The notes under the pieces were generated by a model, which did no database searches, was not told the DNA's origin, and saw only the letters and a list, made by a program, of their open reading frames with translations. This document shows, one piece after another, positions 37,412 through 46,234 of a stretch of DNA of 64,000 nucleotides (the stretch's first letter is position 1; each line of letters starts with the position of its first letter). Source of the DNA: Bordetella genomosp. 7 (GTDB lineage Bacteria > Pseudomonadota > Gammaproteobacteria > Burkholderiales > Burkholderiaceae_B); the NCBI RefSeq assembly GCF_002261265.1, contig NZ_NEVK01000008.1:714385-778384 (forward strand), read 5' to 3'. A program made the translations under genes and the position numbers.

Positions 37412-38287
37412 ATGAGTGCAAGCCACTCGGTTCAAGGTAAAGAGGCACCGTACTACTACGTACCGGCGGATTCGGCTCACCCCGTGCGCACCGCGGTAAC
37501 CCTGCTGGCCATGGCCCTGGGCGCGGCGGCGTGGTTCAACGACGTTAGCTGGGGCAAGTGGTTGCTGCTGGTGGGCGTCCTGGGCTTGTTCGTGTCGCTG
37601 TATTTTTGGTTCGGCGACGCCATCCAGGAATCCGAAGCCGGCCTGAACAGCAAGCGCATCGACCTGTCGTACCGCTGGGGCATGAGCTGGTTCATCTTTT
37701 CCGAAGTCATGTTCTTCGCCGGCTTTTTCGGCGCGTTGTGGTACATCCGCGTCATCACCACGCCGTGGCTGGGCGATCTCGACCACCGCCTGTTGCTATG
37801 GCCGGACTTCCAGGCCGTGTGGCCCAACTTCGGCCCGGCGGGCATCGTCGAAGAATTCCAGACCATGGGCCCCTTCTGGCTGCCCACCATCAATACGGCC
37901 CTGCTGCTGACCTCGGGCGTGACGCTGACCATCGCGCACCACGCCTTGCGCGCCAGCCATCGCGGCAAAGCCATTTTCTGGCTGTTTGCCACCGTGCTGC
38001 TGGGCTTCATCTTCGTGGGTTGCCAGGCGTACGAGTACCACCACGCCATCTATGACCTGAACCTGAAGTTCAGTTCCGGCGCCTATGGCTCGCTGTTTTA
38101 CATGCTGACCGGCTTTCACGGGTTCCACGTCATCGTCGGCGCCACCATGCTGACGGTCATCCTCATCCGCCTGATACGCGGCCATTTCACCGCCGACAAC
38201 CACTTCGGCTTTGAAGGCGCGGCCTGGTACTGGCACTTTGTGGACGTGGTGTGGCTGGGTCTGTACCTGTTCGTATACTGGTTCTGA
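37412..38287 (+). CDS. coxC: Cytochrome c oxidase subunit III
   Basis: A 291-residue seven-helix membrane subunit that stabilises subunit I and its proton uptake path. Typical segments are SEVMFFAGFFGALWYIRV, NTALLLTSGVTLTIAHHALRASHRG and the C-terminal YMLTGFHGFHVIVGATMLTVILIRLIRGHFTADNHFGFEGAAWYWHFVDVVWLGLYLFVYW. A GGGAGAAG ribosome-binding site precedes the ATG. Last structural subunit of the operon; a hairpin follows. Confidence 0.97.
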   Translation: MSASHSVQGKEAPYYYVPADSAHPVRTAVTLLAMALGAAAWFNDVSWGKWLLLVGVLGLFVSLYFWFGDAIQESEAGLNSKRIDLSYRWGMSWFIFSEVMFFAGFFGALWYIRVITTPWLGDLDHRLLLWPDFQAVWPNFGPAGIVEEFQTMGPFWLPTINTALLLTSGVTLTIAHHALRASHRGKAIFWLFATVLLGFIFVGCQAYEYHHAIYDLNLKFSSGAYGSLFYMLTGFHGFHVIVGATMLTVILIRLIRGHFTADNHFGFEGAAWYWHFVDVVWLGLYLFVYWF

Positions 38288-38306
38288 TACCGTCCGCCAA
38301 ACTGCC

Positions 38307-38330
38307 GAATGCCCCCGACAGGGGGCATTC
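38307..38330 (+). terminator. Hairpin after coxC
   Basis: GAATGCCCCC and GGGGGCATTC form a 10-bp perfect stem with a GACA tetraloop, 19 bp past the coxC stop. No T-run follows directly (a T5 run comes 24 bp later), so it may stabilise the mRNA end or terminate only partly. It also lies upstream (antisense) of nothing but the end of the DUF2909 gene. Confidence 0.55.
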
Positions 38331-38392
38331 GCACGAATGACCGGCGCTTTTTCCTGCGCCGCTTGAACAAAAGGAACCGGCCGCTGCCGTTC

Positions 38393-38593
38393 CTATCTAA
38401 TGCCTGTACTTTCGATCCAGCCCAGGTGATGGGCCAGCAGAACGAACAGGAACAGGGCTACCGACAGCCCGATGCGCACAGTCAGTGCATTGACCGTACG
38501 GCTGGTTGAGCCCTTGTCTTTCATCAGATAGACCAGGGCCGATGCCAGGCTGGCCAGGATGCCGACGAAAGCCAGGACGACGATGACGCGCAT
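38393..38593 (-). CDS. DUF2909 twin-transmembrane protein
   Basis: A 66-residue protein with two membrane helices (VIVVLAFVGILASLASALVYLM and IGLSVALFLFVLLAHHLGW) joined by a basic loop. The start MRVIVVLAFVG is chosen because relatives begin here; the upstream ATG would add residues from the 5' leader. It lies in the oxidase cluster but on the opposite strand, an arrangement seen in other betaproteobacteria. Function unknown. Confidence 0.85.
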   Translation of the reverse strand: MRVIVVLAFVGILASLASALVYLMKDKGSTSRTVNALTVRIGLSVALFLFVLLAHHLGWIESTGIR

Positions 38594-38627
38594 TGGGGTC
38601 TCCGGGTAAAACGGAATTATTGCAGAC

Positions 38628-39389
38628 ATGGCTCATTCAGTCCGCCGCACCTTGGCAGCATTGCTGCTGCTGGGGGTGGCCGTTGCCATACTTGCCTCGC
38701 TGGGTGCGTGGCAGTTGCGGCGTGCCGACGAGCGCCGGGCCCTGCTGTCCGCCATCGAGGCCGGCCGTTCCCGGCCGCCCCTGAGCCTGTCGCCCCGCAC
38801 CCCGGCTGCGGATCTGCAGCCATGGCGTCCCGCGCAAGCCACCGGACGATGGCTGGACCAATACAGCGTACTCCTGCAGAACCGCAACCAGGAAGGGCGG
38901 CCCGGTTACTGGCTGGCGACGCCACTGTTGTTCGATCCCCCGGGCCACGGCGCCGTGCTGGTGCTGCGAGGCTGGCTGCCGCGCACGCCGGGGCAGTCTG
39001 TTGCGTCGCTGCCCCCCGCGCCGGCCGGCCTGCAGCGCGTCAGTGGCGAATTGGCCGCCCGCGTGCCGCGCCTGTTCGAACTCTGGTCGCTGGGCGGTTC
39101 GCGGCCGGACCAACTGCCCGGTACACTTCCTGCGGCCGACGGCGCGGTGCCGCACGTCCAGAACCTGGAATTGGCCGCCTATGCGCGCGCGACGGGCCTG
39201 GACCTGCTGCCGGCGGTGCTGATGCAAACCGGCGGCCAAGACACGCTGGTGCGCGACTGGCCACAGCCGTCGGTCGACTACAACCAGAATCAGGGCTATG
39301 CCCTGCAGTGGTTTTCGTTCGCAGGCATCGCCGCCATTGCCTGGGTAGTGGTGGCCTGGCGGGGCCTGCGCCGCCGCGCATCCCGATAA
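38628..39389 (+). CDS. SURF1-family cytochrome oxidase assembly protein
   Basis: A 253-residue inner-membrane protein that helps deliver haem a to subunit I. It has the SURF1 plan: an N-terminal membrane helix (LAALLLLGVAVAILASLGAWQL) followed by a periplasmic domain with LGAWQLRRADERRALL and LLQNRNQEGRPGYWLATPLLF, and a C-terminal helix (FAGIAAIAWVVVAWRGL) preceded by YNQNQGYALQWFSF. It is followed by the SCO-like gene and ctaA. Confidence 0.93.
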   Translation: MAHSVRRTLAALLLLGVAVAILASLGAWQLRRADERRALLSAIEAGRSRPPLSLSPRTPAADLQPWRPAQATGRWLDQYSVLLQNRNQEGRPGYWLATPLLFDPPGHGAVLVLRGWLPRTPGQSVASLPPAPAGLQRVSGELAARVPRLFELWSLGGSRPDQLPGTLPAADGAVPHVQNLELAAYARATGLDLLPAVLMQTGGQDTLVRDWPQPSVDYNQNQGYALQWFSFAGIAAIAWVVVAWRGLRRRASR

Positions 39390-39441
39390 TCCGCTACCCA
39401 TCACCGGCATACCCCTCGTTGAATTTCAGGAAAGCAAACCC

Positions 39442-40077
39442 GTGCCACGCGTAACCCACTCCGCTCCTGCTCCTGCCAACAAGAAGCGCTCATTGCTGCC
39501 CCTGGTGCTGGTGTTTCTGTGCGCGCTGGCGCCCATCGTGGCCGCCTTCGTGATGTACTACAACCCGCAATGGTGGCCCGAAGAGTCCAGCAACTACGGC
39601 ACGCTGCTCGATCCACAGCGTCCCATGCCCGCCGCGCAGGACCTGCAGCTCACCACCCTGGACGGCAAGCCTTTCGACCTGCAGTCGCTCAAGGGAAAAT
39701 GGCTGCTGGTCAGTGTGGGCGAAGGCGCTTGCCCCGAAGCCTGCGCCCGCAAGCTTTTCATCACGCGCAACTCGCATGCCAGCCAGGGCAAGAATGTGGA
39801 CCGCCTGGCGCGCGTCTGGTTTATTACCGACGATGCCGAAGTGCCCCAGAAGGTGCTCGAAGCCTATCGCGGCACCGTCATGGTGCGCGCGCGGCCCGAA
39901 CAACTGGCGCGCTTTCTGCTTGCGCGCGACACGGTGCAAGGCCAGCCCGGCCTGCTCGATCCCATCTGGGTCATTGATCCGCTGGGCAACCTGATGCTGC
40001 AGTTTCCCGCCGATGCCGATGGCGTCAAGGTGCGCAAAGACATCAGCAAGCTCGTATATAACTCGCGCATCGGCTGA
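39442..40077 (+). CDS. Membrane-anchored SCO/thioredoxin-like protein
   Basis: A 211-residue protein with a single N-terminal membrane helix (LPLVLVFLCALAPIVAAFVMYY) and a periplasmic thioredoxin-like domain. The motif GEGACPEACARKLFITRNSHASQGKNVDRLARVWFI contains a C-x3-C pair (CPEAC) as in SCO copper chaperones, and LLDPIWVIDPLGNLMLQFP resembles the end of the SCO fold. It is often annotated only as a cytochrome oxidase-cluster transmembrane protein. Copper or thiol chemistry for CuA assembly is likely; a conserved SCO His is not evident, so a reductase role is an alternative. Confidence 0.8.
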   Translation: MPRVTHSAPAPANKKRSLLPLVLVFLCALAPIVAAFVMYYNPQWWPEESSNYGTLLDPQRPMPAAQDLQLTTLDGKPFDLQSLKGKWLLVSVGEGACPEACARKLFITRNSHASQGKNVDRLARVWFITDDAEVPQKVLEAYRGTVMVRARPEQLARFLLARDTVQGQPGLLDPIWVIDPLGNLMLQFPADADGVKVRKDISKLVYNSRIG

Positions 40078-40128
40078 CGCCCTGCCCGCATGTCCGTCGC
40101 CCCGCAATGGCCATAGGCCGGTATTTAT

Positions 40129-41157
40129 ATGGACCGCATCAAGCAACGCTACCGCAAGCTGGTTTTCTTCACCTGGTTTCTTACGCTCGACCTGATCATG
40201 TTCGGCGCCTTCGTGCGCCTGACCGATTCCGGCCTGGGCTGCCCGGACTGGCCGGGTTGCTACGGCAGCGTCACCCCCCTGGGCGCAATGTCCGACATCC
40301 GCCAGGCGTCCGAAGCCATGCCGTTCGGCCCCGTTACCTTGTCGAAAGCCTGGATCGAAATGATCCACCGCTACGTCGGCGCGTTTCTCGGCATGCTGAT
40401 CATTGCGATCGTCGTGATGGCGTGGCGATACCGCCGCGAATTGGGCCGCTCGCCGGCGCTGGCAGTCGTCACGCTGGTGGCCGTGTGCGTGCAGGGCGCC
40501 TTCGGGGCCTGGACCGTCACGCACCGGCTGATGCCCGCGGTCGTGACCGCGCACCTGGTGTTCGGCTTGTCCGTGCTGGCCCTGATGACCTGGCTGTCGG
40601 CGCGCGAGCGTCCGCACGCGCCCCTGTCGGCCCATGCCCTGCGCTGGCGTCCGTGGCTGGTGGGCGGCACCTTGCTGCTGCTGGTGCAGATCACCCTGGG
40701 GGGCTGGGTCAGCACCAACTACGCGGCGCTGGCCTGCCTGGACTTCCCGACCTGTCACGGCCAGTGGTTCCCTGAAATGGACTTCCGTGGCGGCTTTTCG
40801 GTCATAAGGGGCCTGGGTGAATTGCCGTCGGGTGAAATGATCTCGCAGCATGCCCTGACCGCCATCCACTGGGTACACCGAAACTTCGCCTTCCTTGTGC
40901 TGGCGTACCTGGGCGTGCTGGCCTGGCGCATGCGATCCGAGCCTGCGCTACGAGGGCCGGCCACGCTGGTGCTGGCGCTGCTGGCCGCGCAGCTGTTCAC
41001 CGGCCTGACCACCATTTTCTTCCAATGGCCGCTCTTGATTGCCGTGTTGCATAACGGCGGCGCGGCCGGTTTGACGCTTGCTTGCGTCGTCATGCTGGTG
41101 CGCCTGTCGACCCCCGGCGTCGCCCGGGCGGTCGCTCCGGCAGTCCAGCGCGTTTAG
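40129..41157 (+). CDS. ctaA: Haem A synthase (COX15/CtaA)
   Basis: Oxidises the haem O methyl group to give haem A. The 342-residue protein has eight membrane segments in two four-helix halves and the haem-ligand histidines in IEMIHRYVGAF, THRLMPAVVTAHLVFG, HWVHRNFAFLVLAYLG and VLHNGGAAG. The periplasmic loop signature GLGCPDWPGCYG near residue 45 is diagnostic, and a second cysteine pair appears as ALACLDFPTCHG. ctaB follows after 9 bp. Confidence 0.95.
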   Translation: MDRIKQRYRKLVFFTWFLTLDLIMFGAFVRLTDSGLGCPDWPGCYGSVTPLGAMSDIRQASEAMPFGPVTLSKAWIEMIHRYVGAFLGMLIIAIVVMAWRYRRELGRSPALAVVTLVAVCVQGAFGAWTVTHRLMPAVVTAHLVFGLSVLALMTWLSARERPHAPLSAHALRWRPWLVGGTLLLLVQITLGGWVSTNYAALACLDFPTCHGQWFPEMDFRGGFSVIRGLGELPSGEMISQHALTAIHWVHRNFAFLVLAYLGVLAWRMRSEPALRGPATLVLALLAAQLFTGLTTIFFQWPLLIAVLHNGGAAGLTLACVVMLVRLSTPGVARAVAPAVQRV

Positions 41158-41166
41158 AATAGTGTT

Positions 41167-42060
41167 ATGACCAGTTTTGCCGCTACACAACCCGGGCTCC
41201 TGCGCCAATACCTGGTGCTGACCAAGCCGCGCGTGACGCAATTGGCCGTTTTCTGCGCCATTATCGGTATGTTCCTGGCCGTGCCAGGCCTGCCCGACCC
41301 CGGCCGGGTGGTGTTTGCAACCATAGGCATCTGGCTGCTGGCGGCTGCCGCGTTTGCCGTCAACTGCCTGATCGAACAGGAAATCGACGCCCGCATGCTG
41401 CGCACGGCGCGGCGCGCCACCGCGCGCGGCACCATCACGGCCACGCAGGTTCTCACTTTGTCGGGCCTGCTGGGCGGCACCGGCATGGTCGTGCTGTATC
41501 ACCTGGTCAATCCGCTGACCATGTGGCTTACGTTCGCTACATTCGTGGGCTACGCGGTGATCTATACCGTCATCCTCAAGCCGCGCACGCCGCAGAACAT
41601 CGTTATTGGCGGCCTTTCGGGCGCCATGCCCCCCGCGCTCGGGTGGGCCGCCGCGGCCGACGCCGTGCCCGCCGAAGCCTGGCTGCTGGTGCTGATCATC
41701 TTTATCTGGACGCCGCCCCACTTCTGGGCGCTTGCGCTGTACCGCAACCACGACTACGCCAAGTCGGGGCTGCCCATGCTGCCCGTCACCCACGGCCAGC
41801 AATTCACCCGCCTGCATATCCTGCTGTACAGCCTGGCGCTGGTGGCCACCACCACGCTGCCTTACGTCGTCCGCATGAGCGGCCTGCTGTATCTGGCCAG
41901 CGCCTTGGTGCTGGGCGGCCTGTTCGTCGGATACGCCTGGCGGCTGTACCGCCAGTACAGCGACGCGTTGGCGCGTCGCCTGTTCCGCTTTTCCATCCTG
42001 TACCTGGCGCTGTTGTTTGCTGCCTTGCTGCTGGATCACTGGGTCGGCCTGCTTGCCTGA
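41167..42060 (+). CDS. ctaB: Protohaem IX farnesyltransferase (haem O synthase)
   Basis: Adds a farnesyl group to haem B to make haem O, the substrate of CtaA. The 297-residue UbiA-family membrane protein begins [27 protein letters not shown]. The first prenyl-diphosphate motif region reads [20 protein letters not shown] (about residues 66-85) and the second [29 protein letters not shown] (about 179-207). Eight to nine membrane segments are visible. The sco gene begins 19 bp later. Confidence 0.96.
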   Translation: MTSFAATQPGLLRQYLVLTKPRVTQLAVFCAIIGMFLAVPGLPDPGRVVFATIGIWLLAAAAFAVNCLIEQEIDARMLRTARRATARGTITATQVLTLSGLLGGTGMVVLYHLVNPLTMWLTFATFVGYAVIYTVILKPRTPQNIVIGGLSGAMPPALGWAAAADAVPAEAWLLVLIIFIWTPPHFWALALYRNHDYAKSGLPMLPVTHGQQFTRLHILLYSLALVATTTLPYVVRMSGLLYLASALVLGGLFVGYAWRLYRQYSDALARRLFRFSILYLALLFAALLLDHWVGLLA

Positions 42061-42079
42061 CCCTCGGAGAACTCGCAAC

Positions 42080-42688
42080 ATGTCCCTGTTCAATATTTCG
42101 CGCCGTGCGCTGTTGCGCGGCGCGGCGGCAATCGGGCTAGCTGGCCTGCTGGCCGCCTGCACCGACGCGGCGCCCAGCTTCAAGGGCAACGACATCTCGG
42201 GCACCCAGTTGGGCAAGAGCCTGGCCCTGGCCGATCACAATGGGCAGCCGCGCACCCTGCAGGATTTCGACGGCAAGGTGGTCGTGGCGTTTTTCGGGTT
42301 TACGCAATGTCCCGATGTCTGCCCGACGGCGCTGGCCGAACTTTCGCAGGTCATGCAAAAGCTGGGCGATGACGCCGGGCGCGTGCAGGTGCTGATGATC
42401 ACGGTCGACCCCGAGCGCGACACGGCCGACGTGCTCAAGCAATATGTAACCACCTTCGATTCGAGTTTCCTGGGTCTGACGGGCACGCCCGAGCAGATCA
42501 AGCAGGCGGCCGCCTCGTTCAAGGCCTACTACGCCAAGGTGCCCACCGAAGGCGGCAAGAACTACACCATGGACCACACCGCGGCGTTCTACCTGTTCGA
42601 CGCCAAGGGCGAATCTCGCGTCCTTGCCAACAACACCATCGGCGCCGACGCCCTTGCCCACGACATCAAGGCGCTGCTGGGCTCCTGA
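42080..42688 (+). CDS. SCO1/SenC-family copper chaperone lipoprotein
   Basis: Delivers copper to the CuA centre of the oxidase. The 202-residue protein starts MSLFNISRRALLRGAAA, a twin-arginine-like leader leading to a lipobox (GLLAAC, Cys28). The copper site is CPDVCPT near residue 77 with the conserved His in NYTMDHTAAFYLFD near residue 165. The longer upstream reading frame overlaps ctaB and is rejected. The final codons (HDIKALLGS and stop) form the first part of the tandem repeat that follows. Confidence 0.94.
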   Translation: MSLFNISRRALLRGAAAIGLAGLLAACTDAAPSFKGNDISGTQLGKSLALADHNGQPRTLQDFDGKVVVAFFGFTQCPDVCPTALAELSQVMQKLGDDAGRVQVLMITVDPERDTADVLKQYVTTFDSSFLGLTGTPEQIKQAAASFKAYYAKVPTEGGKNYTMDHTAAFYLFDAKGESRVLANNTIGADALAHDIKALLGS

Positions 42689-43065
42689 GCGCCGCCCCGC
42701 GGTGTCAGGCACCCTGCGGCAGCCACACACCAACTTGGCGTGACGGTGTTTCCTCTGAAGGTGTCTGACTCCCGAAGGGTGTCAGACACCACACCCACGA
42801 CATCAAGCGCTGCCGGGCTCCTGAGCGCCGCCCCGCGGTGTCAGGTACCCTGCGGGAGCCAGACACCAACCTTGCATGACGGTGCTTCCTCTGACGGTGT
42901 CTGACTCCCGAAGGGTGTCAGACACCACACCCACGACATCAAGGCGCTGCCGGGCTCCTGAAGCGCCGCCCCGCGGTGTCAGGCACCCTGCGGGAGCCAG
43001 GCACCAACCGTGACGGTGTTTCCTCTGAAGGTGTCTGACTCCCGAAGGGTGTCAGACACCACACC
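42657..43065. repeat. Array A: three ~136-bp tandem repeats containing sco 3' codons and paired palindromes
   Basis: Units begin at 42657, 42794 and 42930 with CCCACGACATCAAG. Each carries a near-copy of the sco gene end (through GGGCTCCTGA and GCGCCGCCCCGC), then one palindromic element in reverse orientation (GGTGTCAGGCACC...), a spacer with TGACGGTGTTTCCTCTGA, and a second element forward (GGTGTCTGACTCCCG...GGGTGTCAGACACC, 10-bp stem). Units 2 and 3 differ by single-base indels and a few substitutions. The array fills the space between convergent sco and DUF3717 genes (42689-43077), which holds no other gene. Confidence 0.93.
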
Positions 43066-43077
43066 TCGCAGGCCTCG

Positions 43078-43305
43078 TCAATCGGCCCCGTGCGCAGTTC
43101 GCCACTCGGTATACGCCGCCAAGGCATCCGGGCTTAGCTCCGCAAGGCCGACTTCCCGCTTTTGTTGCATGATCATCAATGCATAGGGCGTTGCCAACGC
43201 CGCGGCCTGCGGGCACAGCCGCGATTCGTCGCCTTGCGACGGCAGGCGGTTGCGCCAATAATTGATGGCCTGTTCGAGCTCGGTCACGGGAATCGGCTTG
43301 TCCAT
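43078..43305 (-). CDS. DUF3717-family small protein
   Basis: A 75-residue protein starting MDKPIPVTELEQAINYWRNRLP. The body (ALATPYALMIMQQKREVGLAELSPDALAAYTEW) fits the DUF3717 pattern found in Burkholderiales. Much longer in-frame extensions are antisense to the glycine-zipper gene and are rejected. Function unknown. It lies just past repeat array A and is convergent with sco. Confidence 0.8.
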   Translation of the reverse strand: MDKPIPVTELEQAINYWRNRLPSQGDESRLCPQAAALATPYALMIMQQKREVGLAELSPDALAAYTEWRTAHGAD

Positions 43306-43440
43306 CCGGTCATTGTCCCAGAATGCACAGCGGCCGTACGGCCGTTCCTTGCAAAGGGTCACTATCGCAACACGCCGATACCACGGGCAGGGTCGATCAG
43401 GTGCTATATAACGGGCCGTATCGTTGAACAAGGACGAACC

Positions 43441-44085
43441 ATGAACAGTCCAGTAGCTTCCCCTGGCGCCGCTACCCGGCGGGGCCTGCACCCGCTGGTG
43501 GCGACGGCGGCGGTGTCCGTCATCCTGCTGTGCGCCGTGGCTGTCGCGGCCCTGCTGGGATGGTTGCCGACGCCTTGGGCCGACCCCGCCGCGTCCGCGG
43601 GCCAGGCCGCCACGTCGGAAACCCAGCCAGGCCAGCCCGCTGCGGGCGCCGCGCCGGCAAAAGTGGCTTCCGCCGCTCCGGCCGCGGGCAGCACCCCCAA
43701 GCCCGCCGCCAAACCCGCCTCCGCTGCGGCTGAATGCCATCAATGCGGCGTGGTCGAAACCATACGCCCCATCCAGGTGCCGGTACAGAACAGCGGCCAT
43801 AACATCGTCGGTACCGTGGCCGGCGGCGTGGTGGGCGGCGTGGTCGGCCACCAGTTCGGCGGCGGCAGCGGCAAAGACGCCCTGACTGTGCTGGGCGCCG
43901 TGGGCGGCGCTTTGGCAGGCCATGAAATCGAGCGTAATATCAGGCAGCAGCAGACCGTGACGCACTACGAAATGACCGTGCGCATGGCCGACGGCAGCAC
44001 GCGCAAATTCCATAGTTCGCAACCGTTTGCCTATGCTTCCGGTGATCACGTGCGCATCGAAAACGGCCAAATCCTGCCGCGCTAG
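43441..44085 (+). CDS. Glycine-zipper 2TM-domain protein (SlyB/Rick17kDa-like)
   Basis: A 214-residue envelope protein. One membrane helix near the N-terminus (LVATAAVSVILLCAVAVAALLGWL, about residues 17-40) is followed by a Pro/Ala-rich linker (to about 97), a CHQC pair, and a glycine-zipper domain NIVGTVAGGVVGGVVGHQFGGGSGKDALTVLGAVGGALAGHEIE (about 121-165), ending in a small domain YEMTVRMADGSTRKF. Such proteins are thought to sit in the envelope and influence its integrity. Start ATG at 43441 is preceded by a weak AAGGACG site. Confidence 0.88.
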   Translation: MNSPVASPGAATRRGLHPLVATAAVSVILLCAVAVAALLGWLPTPWADPAASAGQAATSETQPGQPAAGAAPAKVASAAPAAGSTPKPAAKPASAAAECHQCGVVETIRPIQVPVQNSGHNIVGTVAGGVVGGVVGHQFGGGSGKDALTVLGAVGGALAGHEIERNIRQQQTVTHYEMTVRMADGSTRKFHSSQPFAYASGDHVRIENGQILPR

Positions 44086-44112
44086 CGTCCATCAGGGCGC
44101 CCTGGAGCCTGA

Positions 44113-44802
44113 ATGTCCGACCCCCAATCCAAATCCAACCCCTTCGTGCTGCCTGGCTTGGGCCAGGACGGCGACATGGCCGGCAACCCATTGCTTGCCA
44201 GTATGGAAATGATGCGCCAGGCCTGGGCGGGATTGGCCGGGCCGGGCGGGCTGGCGCAGGCGCTGCCCATGACGCCTCCCATGAACCTTGAAGATCTCGA
44301 GCGCCGCATTGCCGAACTGCGCTCGGTCGAAAGCTGGCTGCGCATGAACCTGTCCATGCTCACGAGCACCATCCAGGGGCTGGAGGTGCAGCGCGCCACC
44401 ATTGCCACCCTGCGGTCATTCGTAAGCGGCGCCGCCGGCGGCAATCCGTCTCCGCTCGAGGTCGCGCTGGGCTTGAAACCCGCCACGCCGGCGCAGCCGG
44501 GCGCCGCCGCCCCTGAATCCCGCAGCCAGCCGGCGGGCGGCGCCGCGGCGTCGGCCGAGCCGGCTTCCACGGCCGAGCAAGTCAGCCAGGCGGCCCAGTC
44601 GGCATCGCAGGCCTGGTGGGATCTGCTGCAGCAGCAATTCAACCAGCTTGCCGCAGCCACGGCCGCCACCATGCCCGAAGCCTCGGGCGCCGCCGCGGCG
44701 TCCGCCAGCGAACCGGCCGACCAGGCTCCGCGCAAGCGTGCTCCTCGCAAACGTGCGGCAAAGGCGGCCACCGGGCGCGCCACGGCGCCCCGCAAGTCTT
44801 GA
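44113..44802 (+). CDS. phaM: PhaM-like polyhydroxyalkanoate granule regulator
   Basis: A 229-residue protein with the PhaM pattern: [25 protein letters not shown]...[49 protein letters not shown]. The middle is Ala-rich, and the C-terminus is a basic Pro/Ala/Lys/Arg tail ([16 protein letters not shown]) of the kind that binds DNA. In Ralstonia eutropha PhaM activates PHA synthase and attaches granules to the nucleoid. The presence of this gene implies the organism makes PHB, though the synthase is not in the window. Confidence 0.88.
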   Translation: MSDPQSKSNPFVLPGLGQDGDMAGNPLLASMEMMRQAWAGLAGPGGLAQALPMTPPMNLEDLERRIAELRSVESWLRMNLSMLTSTIQGLEVQRATIATLRSFVSGAAGGNPSPLEVALGLKPATPAQPGAAAPESRSQPAGGAAASAEPASTAEQVSQAAQSASQAWWDLLQQQFNQLAAATAATMPEASGAAAASASEPADQAPRKRAPRKRAAKAATGRATAPRKS

Positions 44803-44863
44803 CCCTCTGCTTTCCATCGCGCGGCCGGCGTCCGCCCGCCGCTTCACCGTATCTTCGTCTCTT

Positions 44864-46234
44864 ATGCTAAACGTCGTCATTCTCGCTGCCGGACTCGGCA
44901 AACGCATGCAGTCCGATCTTCCCAAGGTGCTGCATTCCCTTGCCGGCAAACCCATGCTGGAACACGTGCTGGACAGCGCCCGCCAGCTCGAGCCCGGCCG
45001 CATCGTGGTGGTGGTGGGGCATGGCGCCGAGCGTGTGCGCGGTGCCTATGAAGGCCGCCCCGGGCTGAGTTTCGCGCTGCAGCAGCCGCAGCAAGGCACC
45101 GGCCATGCCGTACAGCAGGCCGTTCCGCTGCTGCAAGAAGACGGCCAGGATGACGTCACCCTGGTGCTGTATGGCGACGTGCCGCTGGTACAGCCCGATA
45201 CTCTGCGCCGCCTGCTGCAGGCGCGCGGGCAGGGCGCGGCCGTTCTTACCGAGATTCTCGACGACGCCACCGGCTATGGCCGCATCGTGCGCAACGAACA
45301 GGGCCAGGTGGTGCGGATTGTCGAGCACAAAGACGCCACCGAGGCCGAACGCGCCATCCGCGAAGTCAACACCGGCATCATGGCCGCGCCTACCGCTCGC
45401 CTGAAAGAATGGCTGGGCCGCATCGACAACAACAATGCCCAGGGCGAGTACTACCTTACCGACGTGATCGGCCTGGCCGTGGCCGACGGCGTTGCCGTGG
45501 GCGCCGCGCAGCCGTCCGCCGGCTGGGAGACCCTGGGCGTCAACAGCCGCGTGCAACAGGCCGAGCTCGAGCGGCGCTGGCAGCTTGAACAGGCGCGGCG
45601 ACAACTCGAGGCCGGTGTCACCCTGGCCGACCCGGCGCGCTTTGACGTGCGTGGCACGCTATCGTGCGGGCGCGATGTGTTCATCGACGTGGGCTGCGTG
45701 TTCGAAGGCAAGGTCGAACTGGCCGATGGCGTGCGCGTGGGGCCGCACTGCGTGCTGCGCGACGTATCGGTGGGCGCGGGCACACACATCGACGCCTTCA
45801 GCCACATCCAGCAGGCTACCGTCGGTCGCGACGCGCGCATCGGCCCCTATGCCCGCCTGCGCCCCGGCGCCAGCCTGGGCGATCGCACACACGTGGGCAA
45901 CTTCGTCGAAATCAAGAACAGCGTGCTCGACGCCGACAGCAAGGCCAACCACCTGGCCTACGTGGGCGACGCCGATATCGGCGCGCGTGTGAACGTCGGG
46001 GCCGGCACCATCACCTGCAACTACGACGGCGCCAACAAGCATCGCACCATCATCGAAGACGACGCTTTCATCGGGTCGGACACCCAGCTCGTCGCGCCCG
46101 TGCGCGTGGGCAAGGGCGCTACCCTGGGCGCGGGCACCACACTGACCCGCGATGCGCCGGCCGGCAAGCTCACGGTCTCGCGTCCCAAGCAGGCCACGAT
46201 CGACGGCTGGCAGCGACCCCAGAAAAAGTCGTGA
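44864..46234 (+). CDS. glmU: Bifunctional UDP-GlcNAc pyrophosphorylase / GlcN-1-P acetyltransferase
   Basis: Makes UDP-N-acetylglucosamine for peptidoglycan and LPS. The 456-residue enzyme has an N-terminal nucleotidyltransferase domain ([18 protein letters not shown], residues 7-24) and a C-terminal left-handed beta-helix with hexapeptide repeats and the acetyltransferase site ([32 protein letters not shown], about residues 362-394). Start [10 protein letters not shown] is selected over a longer overlapping frame. Its stop overlaps the GTG start of the MFS gene. With glmS 5 kb downstream, both amino-sugar enzymes are in this region. Confidence 0.97.
   Translation: MLNVVILAAGLGKRMQSDLPKVLHSLAGKPMLEHVLDSARQLEPGRIVVVVGHGAERVRGAYEGRPGLSFALQQPQQGTGHAVQQAVPLLQEDGQDDVTLVLYGDVPLVQPDTLRRLLQARGQGAAVLTEILDDATGYGRIVRNEQGQVVRIVEHKDATEAERAIREVNTGIMAAPTARLKEWLGRIDNNNAQGEYYLTDVIGLAVADGVAVGAAQPSAGWETLGVNSRVQQAELERRWQLEQARRQLEAGVTLADPARFDVRGTLSCGRDVFIDVGCVFEGKVELADGVRVGPHCVLRDVSVGAGTHIDAFSHIQQATVGRDARIGPYARLRPGASLGDRTHVGNFVEIKNSVLDADSKANHLAYVGDADIGARVNVGAGTITCNYDGANKHRTIIEDDAFIGSDTQLVAPVRVGKGATLGAGTTLTRDAPAGKLTVSRPKQATIDGWQRPQKKS

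Noticed and set aside
43306..44070. A 330-residue minus-strand extension of the DUF3717 gene
   Set aside because: The extension lies antisense to the glycine-zipper gene and has no family support; the 75-residue start fits the family.
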